From positions 1 through 17,575 of the forward strand of contig JAFGDX010000456.1 in NCBI GenBank assembly GCA_016931875.1: 17,575 bases of DNA, read 5' to 3'. The DNA is from Prolixibacteraceae bacterium (GTDB lineage Bacteria; Bacteroidota; Bacteroidia; Bacteroidales; Prolixibacteraceae). The position numbers were made by a program, and so were the translations under genes. Below are positions 1 to 7,979 of the stretch, in pieces; within the stretch, counting starts at the first letter, position 1, and each line of letters opens with the position of its first letter. A model generated the notes under the pieces. The model was not told where the DNA came from. It searched no databases and saw only the letters and a list, made by a program, of their open reading frames with translations.

Positions 1-18
1 AAACTCATTTTTTTACTT

Positions 19-51
19 TTTGAAATTAATCGTATCTTAAAACGATATTTG
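19..51 (+). promoter_or_regulatory. Candidate Bacteroides-type promoter of the HTCS gene
   Basis: A TTTG at 19-22 is followed, after 21 bases, by GATATTTG at 44-51. The Bacteroidota housekeeping promoter consensus is TTTG, 19-21 bases, TAnnTTTG, so only the first base of the -7 box deviates. Transcription would start near 57-60 and give a leader of about 15 bases before the ATG at 74. No Shine-Dalgarno sequence is seen, which is normal for this phylum. The call rests on motif match and spacing only. Confidence 0.45.
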
Positions 52-73
52 AAGTGTAAAAGATTATAATTTT

Positions 74-3000
74 ATGACTCCAAAATATAAGCGCTTATTG
101 TTGTTTATAGTCTGTTTTACATTATCAGTTAATGTTTTAGCGGTTAAATTCTATAGCGTTAACTCCCTGTTCGGTATCTCAACACGGGTAACAAACTCGA
201 TCTGCAAAGACGATAACGGATTTATCTGGGCCTCTTCAAAAACGGGAATTTTACGGCTAACCAATGACGATTGCCGAATCTACCAGCTTCCTTATGAAAC
301 CGAGGGCGTGCTTATTGTAAGGTTGATGTACGAAAATTCAAAACTAATTGCCTACACAAACAACGGGCAGGTTTTTATATATAATCCGGTTTTCGACAGG
401 TTCGACCTCTTATTTAATATGAGCGGTATGCTTAATAACAAAAATTTCTATGTTTTTACATTGCTGACTGATAATAACAATGATTTCTGGATTGCTTTAG
501 ATATTGGTTTATATAAATATCATTCCGGTAAATTAGATTTAATTGACGAAACGCTAACCGGAAGATATCTGATAACCTGGTTTGATGACCAACAGTTAAT
601 AGTTGCAAATAGTGAAGGAATCCGGACACTCGATACACAATCATTTGAAAGTGAATATATATTCTTGATTAATAACACGAACCCTTTTTCCGTTTCATCG
701 TTGTTTTTTGACAAAAATCAAAAAAAGCTTTGGGTGGGAACAATGTCGAACGGATTGTTTTGCTATAACTTTGATTCTGCATCTTTTTCTCACGTACTTC
801 AGTCAACATTACCCAGGCAACCTGTACTTGCGGTAAAAGAAAACTCTGATTCAAGTATGTTAATTGGCATTGACGGCCAGGGAATTTGGGAACTCGATAA
901 AAATAGCCGCGAGGTACTGAATGTCTATAAAGAGAGGGCTGATGATCCAAATTCTTTACCCGGAAACGGTGTTTATGATATTTTTTGCGACGATGGAAAA
1001 AGAGTTTGGGTTGCTACCATTAGCGGGGGCGTTTCTTTCTACGAACTTACTCCGCCAACCGTCACACAAATTGTACATCATTTAAATAGCGATAACTCAT
1101 TGGTAAATAACGATGTAAACAGTATCCTGGAAGATAGTGACGGAAAAATATGGTTTGCAACAAATAATGGTATAAGTGTTTGGAATCCGGTTTCAAACCA
1201 ATGGCTTAATTTTTACAACAACAAACTTGAACATGCGCAGGTTTTCCTCACACTTTGTGAAGATGTTCGGGGAAGAATCTGGGCCGGGAGTTATTCTTCA
1301 GGTGTTTATGTGCTGAACCGTACAACAGGAAAAGAACTGGCGCATTATGCGCGCGGAGAAGAAGGGTCTCCTGTTGTAGGGAATTTTATTTTCGATATTT
1401 TCGAAGACAGTGGGCATGATTTGTGGATCGGTGGTGTCAATGGCGAGTTTATGTGCTATCAGTCAAAAGAAAATACTTTCCGAACATATTCCGAAGAATC
1501 AATAAGTTCATTTGCAGAGTTATCGCCGGAACAAATTCTTCTTGGATTCAGTTACGGCTTGTCAGTGCTTAACAAGAAAACCGGAGAAATAAAAAATTTA
1601 TTGCAGGATATTGTGACACAGGATATTGTTGTTCTCGGAGATGAAATATGGATTTGCACAAGCGGTCAGGGTTTATTGGAATATAATTTCAAAAGCGGAA
1701 CAACACAAAAATTCACCACCGAATCGGGTTTGCCTTCCAATTTTATCAATAGTATTGTGTATGCCAATAACTACCTTTGGCTGGGAACCGAAAGTGGTTT
1801 GTGCCGCTTCGATCCGAATGACAAAAGCACACTCACATTTTCATCCGTATATCCTTTGTCCGAAGTTTCATATAATAAAAGCGCTGTTTCGGCACTAAAT
1901 AAAGGGGAATTGGCCTGGGGAACCAACCATGGCGCTATATTTTTTCACCCCGATTCGTTAAAGGAAATTTCATCGGAAGGGAAAATTTATTTCCACGATT
2001 TTACGGTTTCCGGACGCTCATTAAGAGACACATCTGTTTTTAAGTTAAACACACCGGTAAATAATCTGGAAAGAGTTGATCTAAAATATTTTCAAAATAC
2101 AATCAGCCTGGAGATGATTCCTGTAGGTGTAAACCCGGGCACTAAATTTTCCTGGAAACTGGAGGAATTTGATTCTGAGTGGGCAACTCCATCAGAAAAC
2201 AGAATTATTACGTATACAAATCTCCCGAGTGGCGAATTTGATTTAAAAGTGAAACTTTACGACAGTTCGCTGGAACATATTCTCAGCGAACGTTCAATAT
2301 CAATTCATTTGATTCCACCACTCTGGAAAAAAGGCTGGTTTTTATTTTTAATTTCGTTATTTATTTCCGGAATTATTATTCTGATTTTACTCTATTATAT
2401 CAACAATTTAAAACAGAAACACACGGAAGAAAAAGTCAGGTTTTTTACAAATACTGCCCACGACATCCGCACCGCGCTTACCTTAATAAAAGCTCCGGTG
2501 GAGGAACTGACCCACGAAAAAAATCTGACGGATAAAGGGAAGCAATATCTGCAAATTGCGGTGAACCAGGCAAGGCAGCTCTCTTCGGTGGTTACCCAAT
2601 TAATGGATTTCCAGAAAGTAGATATTGGAAAAGAAATTACCTCCCTTTCAATGGTTGACATTGTAAAATTGATTTCAACCCGCAAAATGATGTACGAATC
2701 GTTGGCTGAAAACAAAAATATCCATCTTACATTCAGGGCTGACAGGGAAAGTTACAAATCAGCCGTCGACGAATCGAAAATGGAAAAAGTTATTGATAAT
2801 CTGATTTCAAATGCGGTCAAATATTCACATAATAACGGGCAGGTAGATATTGAATTTAGTGCAGATAAGAGTAAGTGGACACTTTTGGTTAAGGATAACG
2901 GGATTGGGATGAGCAAAAAAGCACAACGTATGCTTTTTAAAGAGTTTTATCGTGGCGAAAATGCGATGAATTCAAAAATAGTTGGTTCAGGAATCGGGCT

Positions 3001-3967
3001 TTTACTGGTAAAAAATTACGTTACTTTGCATGGCGGAACAGTTAGCTGCGAGAGCCTGGAAAATGTCGGATCCTCGTTTCAGGTAGTAGTGCCCTATAAA
3101 GAAATACGTGAAACTGAGCCGTTAAAACAATACTCAACAGAACCTGAATTAAGTTTCGATTTAACAGATGGTAGAAAAACAGAAAATGAATCTTTTATTG
3201 AAAACAGTTCATCAAAAAAAATGTGTGTGTTAATTGCTGAAGACAACGATGATCTGAGAAATTTTATTGCAAACAAAACAGAAGGGGAATTTACAACACT
3301 TGTAGCGGCAGACGGTGAAATAGCCTGGAAGTTAATACAGGAGAAAACACCCGATTTAGTTATTTCAGATGTAATGATGCCGGTTATGGATGGGTTTGAG
3401 CTGTGCAAACGGGTAAAATCCACTTATGAAACTTCCCATATTCCTTTAATTCTTCTAACCGCATTGACTGATAAAGCGGAACAATTGCATGGTTTGGGTT
3501 TGGGAGCCGACGATTACCTGACAAAACCTTTTGATATGAGCTTGCTTATACAAAAAATAAGGACGATTATTTTCAACCGCGAAGTTGTCAGGGAAAAAGC
3601 ATTAAAACTAATCAATAAAGACAGTACCGAGCCGCTCTTTACAAATAAATTAAACGACAAGTTTGTAAAAAAAATGCTGGAAGTCGCCCGGGAAAATATC
3701 TCAAATACAGAATTCGGCAAGGACGAATTTGCTTCTGCCATGAATGTCAGTTCTTCTTTGCTTTATAAAAAGATTAAATCACTTACCGATCAATCCCCAA
3801 CCGAATTTATAAAAGCCGTAAGGCTTAACCATGCCGTGGAACTATTACAGTCAAAAAATTATACTGTTACAGAGGTGAGTGAACTTTGCGGGTTTGGCAG
3901 CGTAGCATATTTTAGTACTGTTTTCAGAAAACACTTCGGAAAATCACCCTCTGAAATTTTAGAATAA
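74..3967 (+). CDS. Hybrid two-component system sensor/regulator (HTCS) of the PUL
   Basis: This single-protein signalling system of 1297 residues has the usual HTCS length. An N-terminal signal/anchor segment (about 1-24) precedes a periplasmic sensor of repeated propeller blades with recurring D-x-x-G-x-[IVL]-W motifs (about 25-660), then a Y_Y_Y-type beta-sandwich (about 670-750) and one membrane helix (about 755-776). The cytoplasmic part has a HisKA domain with phosphoacceptor His796 in an AHDIRTALTLI H-box, a HATPase with DNGIGM and GSGIGL motifs (about 895-1005), a receiver domain (about 1050-1165) with Asp1099 in SDVMMPVMDG, and an AraC-type helix-turn-helix at the C-terminus (about 1197-1297). 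In this family the sensor binds a specific oligosaccharide and the AraC domain activates the adjacent susC/susD and enzyme genes. The ATG at 74 begins a clear signal sequence. The H-box has Ala where most kinases have Pro. Confidence 0.96.
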   Translation: MTPKYKRLLLFIVCFTLSVNVLAVKFYSVNSLFGISTRVTNSICKDDNGFIWASSKTGILRLTNDDCRIYQLPYETEGVLIVRLMYENSKLIAYTNNGQVFIYNPVFDRFDLLFNMSGMLNNKNFYVFTLLTDNNNDFWIALDIGLYKYHSGKLDLIDETLTGRYLITWFDDQQLIVANSEGIRTLDTQSFESEYIFLINNTNPFSVSSLFFDKNQKKLWVGTMSNGLFCYNFDSASFSHVLQSTLPRQPVLAVKENSDSSMLIGIDGQGIWELDKNSREVLNVYKERADDPNSLPGNGVYDIFCDDGKRVWVATISGGVSFYELTPPTVTQIVHHLNSDNSLVNNDVNSILEDSDGKIWFATNNGISVWNPVSNQWLNFYNNKLEHAQVFLTLCEDVRGRIWAGSYSSGVYVLNRTTGKELAHYARGEEGSPVVGNFIFDIFEDSGHDLWIGGVNGEFMCYQSKENTFRTYSEESISSFAELSPEQILLGFSYGLSVLNKKTGEIKNLLQDIVTQDIVVLGDEIWICTSGQGLLEYNFKSGTTQKFTTESGLPSNFINSIVYANNYLWLGTESGLCRFDPNDKSTLTFSSVYPLSEVSYNKSAVSALNKGELAWGTNHGAIFFHPDSLKEISSEGKIYFHDFTVSGRSLRDTSVFKLNTPVNNLERVDLKYFQNTISLEMIPVGVNPGTKFSWKLEEFDSEWATPSENRIITYTNLPSGEFDLKVKLYDSSLEHILSERSISIHLIPPLWKKGWFLFLISLFISGIIILILLYYINNLKQKHTEEKVRFFTNTAHDIRTALTLIKAPVEELTHEKNLTDKGKQYLQIAVNQARQLSSVVTQLMDFQKVDIGKEITSLSMVDIVKLISTRKMMYESLAENKNIHLTFRADRESYKSAVDESKMEKVIDNLISNAVKYSHNNGQVDIEFSADKSKWTLLVKDNGIGMSKKAQRMLFKEFYRGENAMNSKIVGSGIGLLLVKNYVTLHGGTVSCESLENVGSSFQVVVPYKEIRETEPLKQYSTEPELSFDLTDGRKTENESFIENSSSKKMCVLIAEDNDDLRNFIANKTEGEFTTLVAADGEIAWKLIQEKTPDLVISDVMMPVMDGFELCKRVKSTYETSHIPLILLTALTDKAEQLHGLGLGADDYLTKPFDMSLLIQKIRTIIFNREVVREKALKLINKDSTEPLFTNKLNDKFVKKMLEVARENISNTEFGKDEFASAMNVSSSLLYKKIKSLTDQSPTEFIKAVRLNHAVELLQSKNYTVTEVSELCGFGSVAYFSTVFRKHFGKSPSEILE

Positions 3968-4002
3968 TACAAAGCTCCCGTTACTATTTTTTGCTCATCT
4001 GG

Positions 4003-4119
4003 TTATTGCAGAAATTGGTTTGTACCCCATTTATCAGAAAGCCATTCGTGTAAATTTCTGGCAGCATCCTTCTCTGGATGTGAACGCAACTCACGGGGTT
4101 TTGAGTTATAAAAAAACCA
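4003..4119 (-). pseudogene. Possible short coding remnant, unrecognised
   Basis: On the minus strand an open frame of 38 codons reads toward a TAA at 4003-4005. It has a hydrophilic, protein-like composition (it contains PRELRSHPEKDAARNLHEWL). The frame has no start codon of its own. An ATG at 4118-4120 (read as cat) is one base out of frame, and a run of seven A on the + strand (4110-4116) lies between. Shortening that run by one base would join the ATG to the frame. This could be the decayed end of a lost gene or a chance frame. I do not recognise the family. Confidence 0.2.
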
Positions 4120-4305
4120 TTACCTGACTGAAAAACAAACTCTTGCACTTAGCTGTTTTTAACAACAGCATAAAACCGGCAAAACCTTCGCAAACAACAG
4201 ATAACAATTTATCTAAAAGTGAAAATCGAATATCTATTATTGAAAACTGGTAAAAATTGCTATCCATACCTTTAATCCAACAATTTACTAATAAACTTAA
4301 AACCT

Positions 4306-4491
4306 ATGAAAGAAATATTTTTATCTCTGTTGTCAGACTATGTGCCCAGGGTGTTTTCTTTTAAAATACCAATCGTATTATTCTCTTCACACCGAACACT
4401 AAATATTTCAAACAAGTATCCGGACATAAAACCACTTACAATACAAAAATTACCACTTGAAACAGAACAGAACAGAATGATATTTATGTAA
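4306..4491 (+). CDS. Doubtful 61-residue ORF, unrecognised
   Basis: This short frame begins MKEIFLSLLSDYVPRVFSFK. It shows no known domain, no convincing signal peptide and no membrane segment. Its main point of interest is the leader. CCTTTAAT, TTTACTAAT and AAACTTAAAA occur in order at 4269-4302, just before its ATG, and the same three blocks occur in order at 4658-4696, just before susC. The ORF may be the decayed 5' end of an earlier gene, a leader peptide, or chance. There is no independent evidence of translation. Confidence 0.2.
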   Translation: MKEIFLSLLSDYVPRVFSFKIPIVLFSSHRTLNISNKYPDIKPLTIQKLPLETEQNRMIFM

Positions 4492-4501
4492 AAAGTACTC
4501 A

Positions 4502-4523
4502 TCGATCCCTGCCTATGGATCGA
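4502..4523. repeat. Inverted repeat upstream of susC, candidate regulator site
   Basis: TCGATCC at 4502-4508 and GGATCGA at 4517-4523 are perfect reverse complements separated by 8 bases. The site lies about 176 bases upstream of the susC start codon. There is no T-run after it, so it is a poor intrinsic terminator. An operator for the HTCS AraC domain or another regulator, or an RNA hairpin in a long leader, are both possible. The symmetry is seen directly; the role is inferred. Confidence 0.35.
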
Positions 4524-4698
4524 GTTATTTAAAAATTATATAAATAATTACAAATGAATTGATTAATGAAAACTACAAGTAATTTATTAATAAGAATCAT
4601 TATGTAGAAATGGTCAGTCAGAGACGGGTTTTTGTCGGAAAATAATAGCCGATAGGGCCTTTAATTTATTTTACTAATCAAAAACAAAACTTAAAATT

Positions 4699-7600
4699 AT
4701 GAAAAAAAACAAATTAGTACATGTTGCACTCATTGTGCTACCAATGTTACTACTATCACTCTGGAGTTACGGACAAACCATCAGGGTGCAGGGTAGTGTA
4801 ACAGATGAGCAAGGTAATCCACTGCCGGGAGTGAATATCGTAATTCAGGGAACAACCGTTGGTGTGGTTACCGATGTTAATGGGAACTATCAGATTGAAG
4901 CCAACAGGGAATCAACCCTTTCATTCTCATTTATTGGATATGAAACACAAGCGATTTCAGTTGCCGGAAGAAATGAGATCAACGTACAACTGCTTCAGAG
5001 CGAGTTACAAATGGAAGAAGTTGTAGTAGTTGGCTACGGTTCGGTCAAGAAAAGTGACATTTCAGGTTCTGTTGCCTCTGTTGACACTGAAGAGATGATG
5101 AAAAAAGCCCCGACAAACATTGTACAAGGTTTACAGGGAGCTGCTGCAGGTGTGATGGTTATGGCACAAGACGGTGCGCCGGATGCAAATGCGGCTATCC
5201 GTATTCGCGGGGTGGCAACCATTAATGGTAGTGCCGAACCATTATATGTAGTTGATGGTGTACAAGTAGGTACCAATGCCGATTTTATTGCACCAAGCGA
5301 TATTGAAAGTATCGAGGTATTAAAAGATGCATCGGCTACCGCTATTTACGGTGCTGCCGGTGCCAATGGTGTAATAATGATTACTACAAAACACGGCGCA
5401 TCTGGTGTTTCAAGCATTTCTTTTTCAGCAGATTATGGAGTTCAGACCCTGCCCTCAAAATTGGATGTTGGCGATGCGCTTCAGTATTCAAAAAACATAC
5501 GCACGGCACGTGAAAACGATGGCGCAGTGTTGCAAAACCAAATTTTCTCTGCGCAATATGACGGCCAAAGAAAAACCATTGACTGGCAGGAGGTAATGAC
5601 ACGAGTTGCACTCAAACAACAGTACAACCTTTCAGCCTCTGGCGGAACTGAAAAAAGCCGTGCTAATTTTTCGGTAAACTACTTAAATCACGACGGTCTT
5701 GTGGTTAATTCAAATTACAAAAGATTAACTGCAAGGGCAAATGTTATAACAAAAGTGGCTGATTTTCTCGAAGTAGGTGGTGATGTCAATTTTGTACATT
5801 CAGAATCAAAAGGCAGTAACGGAGGGCTGGGCAACAACGGGAATCTTTCTTCCATTCGCGACTGGGCTTTCCTGTGCCCAACCATGGACTACATAGACCC
5901 CTCAACCGGAGAATACGTCAGTCCGAATGTTGTAAATTCAAACGGAACACTGGGCTCTCCTATTCAGGGAAACGTTGGTGCATACGACGGGCAACTGGGC
6001 AACAACGTATATGCCGAGCAGCTTGAAAATACAGGTGTAAATAAAAACAACCGGGTAATTGCCAGTGCTTACATTGATATAAAACCCTTTAAAGGACTAA
6101 GTATTAAATCATTAGGCTCTTACAATTTTTCAGCAGGAAATTATTACAACTTTTGGGGGAACAAAAAACGATACATGCCCGATGGCGTAACACCTGTTGA
6201 ATTATTTAATTACGATGCACGCTACCAGTTAAATATTAATAACTCAAATTATAACACCCTTGCTCTTGAAAGTTATTTGACCTACAATTGGGAAAATGAA
6301 GCGCATAACTTCACTTTGATGGCGGGTAATACTTTAAGTAAAAGTTTCGGAAACTGGAGTTCGGCAAATGCGGTTGATTTCCCTGCTGACAATATTCGCG
6401 ATATCAGTCTGACCAGCGATCCTTCTACCAGAACGGGTAGTGGTGCTTACAACCTGGAAGTTCGCGGAGTATCATTCTTTGGTCGTGCTACTTATAGTTT
6501 AATGGATCGTTATATTTTAACCGGAACTATTCGTCGTGATGGTTCCTCTAATTTTGGCGAAGGAAATATGTGGGGTACATTCCCGTCTACCGCTGTGGCA
6601 TGGCGTATTTCAGAAGAAAATTTTATGAAAAGCATACCTGCTATTAGTAATTTAAAGCTTCGTTTGGGATGGGGGCAAACCGGTAACTCAGGCGGCCCCA
6701 CAGATCGTGCCACCGCTGCATTAACCTCAAATACCATTCAGTACTTTTTCTACCCGCAGGGTGGACCGGCAGGTTTGGGTACATCGCGTCAGCTAAGCAA
6801 CGGTTACGTAAGAACACTGGTTGATACAAACCTGAAATGGGAGACCAATGAACAAACCAATATTGGTATTGATGTGGGATTCCTGGATAATGGGTTGAAT
6901 ATCACCATGGATTATTTTATCCGCACATCTAAAGATCTGTTACTGATGCAGGCAATACGACCTTCGGCCGGTTATACAGAAGTTTATACAAACTATGGTG
7001 AAATCGAGAACAAAGGGTTTGAATTAAATATTGATTTCAATCAGCGCATTAACAATAATTGGACTTTTGATGCCAAGCTAACGGGCTCAACAATTAAAAA
7101 CGAAATTAAATCAATTGGGTCTGATTTGTTCTTTGAAAACACTGAAACTACGAACGATGGTTCAAATGTTGGAGCGGTTGGGGCTCCTTCCGGCACACAC
7201 TGGAACGGTCACTCCATCATGCGCGAAGGTTATGCCGTTGGGTCTTTTTACGGATACGAAGTAGAGGGAATATTTCAGTCGCAGGATGAGGTTGATGCGG
7301 CCAATGCTGCTGCAGTTGCCGCGGGTCATGCTCAATACCAGAATCAGGGGACCGGACCCGGCGATTTTAAATATAAAGACCTGAATGCCGATGGTTTTAT
7401 TGATGAAAATGATATGTCCATTCTGGGGAATGGATTTCCAAAAGTAAACTACGGGTTAAACTTTTCTGTTGGTTTCAAAAATTTTGACTTTTCTGTTTAC
7501 GGTTACGGGGTAGTTGGGGCAAAAATTTATTCGTATTCTGCAATGACTTTATCCAATATGTTCCCCAGTGATAACGGTACCACTCCCAACCTTCTGAATG

Positions 7601-7953
7601 AGGCTTCTCAAAATGCGTGGACACCGGAAAACCACAGCACAACTATGTCGAAATTGTCATTTCTTGATTTGAATTACAATATGCGTGGCTCCGATGCATG
7701 GGTTAAAGATGGTGACTATTTTAAAATCAGTAACATTCAGATTGGTTACAATTTTGACAAAAAACTGTTGGCTCCTGTACATCTTGATGGCGTACGTGTT
7801 TATGCGGCCGTTCAAAATGTGGCTACTTTCTCTGGTTACAATAAATATGGCGATCCTGAAATTGGCCAGGGAAGTGTCTTGTTTACCGGTTTGGATACAG
7901 GACGTTATCCCATGCCCCGTATCTATTCATTCGGGTTAAATATTCAATTTTAA
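4699..7953 (+). CDS. SusC-type TonB-dependent outer-membrane oligosaccharide transporter
   Basis: This 1084-residue outer-membrane porin imports oligosaccharides using TonB/ExbBD energy together with its SusD partner. A signal peptide (cleavage after about Gly25, SYG/QT) is followed by a carboxypeptidase-regulatory-like beta-sandwich (about 28-105, with GVNIVIQGTTVGVVTDVNGNY). Next comes the SusC hallmark EEVVVVGYG (from about 107), the plug (about 115-235, with YGAAGANGVIMITTKHG near 217) and a long 22-stranded-barrel region ending in aromatic Phe after SFGLNIQF, as expected for BAM recognition. A calcium-loop-like DLNADGFIDEND lies at 894-905. Length and order match the SusC/RagA family. 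The susD gene follows after 26 bases and the two are surely co-transcribed. The sugar transported cannot be read from the sequence; the neighbouring enzymes suggest xylo-oligosaccharides. Confidence 0.97.
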   Translation: MKKNKLVHVALIVLPMLLLSLWSYGQTIRVQGSVTDEQGNPLPGVNIVIQGTTVGVVTDVNGNYQIEANRESTLSFSFIGYETQAISVAGRNEINVQLLQSELQMEEVVVVGYGSVKKSDISGSVASVDTEEMMKKAPTNIVQGLQGAAAGVMVMAQDGAPDANAAIRIRGVATINGSAEPLYVVDGVQVGTNADFIAPSDIESIEVLKDASATAIYGAAGANGVIMITTKHGASGVSSISFSADYGVQTLPSKLDVGDALQYSKNIRTARENDGAVLQNQIFSAQYDGQRKTIDWQEVMTRVALKQQYNLSASGGTEKSRANFSVNYLNHDGLVVNSNYKRLTARANVITKVADFLEVGGDVNFVHSESKGSNGGLGNNGNLSSIRDWAFLCPTMDYIDPSTGEYVSPNVVNSNGTLGSPIQGNVGAYDGQLGNNVYAEQLENTGVNKNNRVIASAYIDIKPFKGLSIKSLGSYNFSAGNYYNFWGNKKRYMPDGVTPVELFNYDARYQLNINNSNYNTLALESYLTYNWENEAHNFTLMAGNTLSKSFGNWSSANAVDFPADNIRDISLTSDPSTRTGSGAYNLEVRGVSFFGRATYSLMDRYILTGTIRRDGSSNFGEGNMWGTFPSTAVAWRISEENFMKSIPAISNLKLRLGWGQTGNSGGPTDRATAALTSNTIQYFFYPQGGPAGLGTSRQLSNGYVRTLVDTNLKWETNEQTNIGIDVGFLDNGLNITMDYFIRTSKDLLLMQAIRPSAGYTEVYTNYGEIENKGFELNIDFNQRINNNWTFDAKLTGSTIKNEIKSIGSDLFFENTETTNDGSNVGAVGAPSGTHWNGHSIMREGYAVGSFYGYEVEGIFQSQDEVDAANAAAVAAGHAQYQNQGTGPGDFKYKDLNADGFIDENDMSILGNGFPKVNYGLNFSVGFKNFDFSVYGYGVVGAKIYSYSAMTLSNMFPSDNGTTPNLLNEASQNAWTPENHSTTMSKLSFLDLNYNMRGSDAWVKDGDYFKISNIQIGYNFDKKLLAPVHLDGVRVYAAVQNVATFSGYNKYGDPEIGQGSVLFTGLDTGRYPMPRIYSFGLNIQF

Positions 7954-7979
7954 TTATTCCGCTTAAAATAGAAATTATT

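Larger units (their letters stand above)
3968..4698. other. Long gap between the HTCS gene and susC
   Basis: These 731 bases hold no confidently functional gene. No terminator follows the HTCS stop codon. The left part (about 4003-4119) has a short minus-strand reading frame that looks coding-like. A small hairpin (GCTGTT 4152-4157 / AACAGC 4164-4169) has no T-tract. A 61-codon ORF starts at 4306, AACAG is repeated three times at 4461-4475, and a 7-bp inverted repeat lies at 4502-4523. No convincing TTTG/TAnnTTTG promoter pair was found before susC. This is expected if the promoter depends on an activator such as the HTCS, whose binding site should lie in this gap. Confidence 0.7.

Noticed and set aside
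4152..4169. GCTGTT/AACAGC hairpin as terminator of the HTCS gene
   Set aside because: The stem is only 6 bp with mixed pairs and no T-run follows; it is also about 185 bases after the stop codon.
4461..4475. Three tandem AACAG units as a phase-variation tract
   Set aside because: Only three copies, inside a doubtful ORF; too short to expect frequent slippage.
4631..4661. TTTG at 4631-4634 as -33 box of a susC promoter
   Set aside because: At 19-21 bases downstream the sequence is TAGGGCCT-like and does not fit TAnnTTTG; the better A/T match is too far away.
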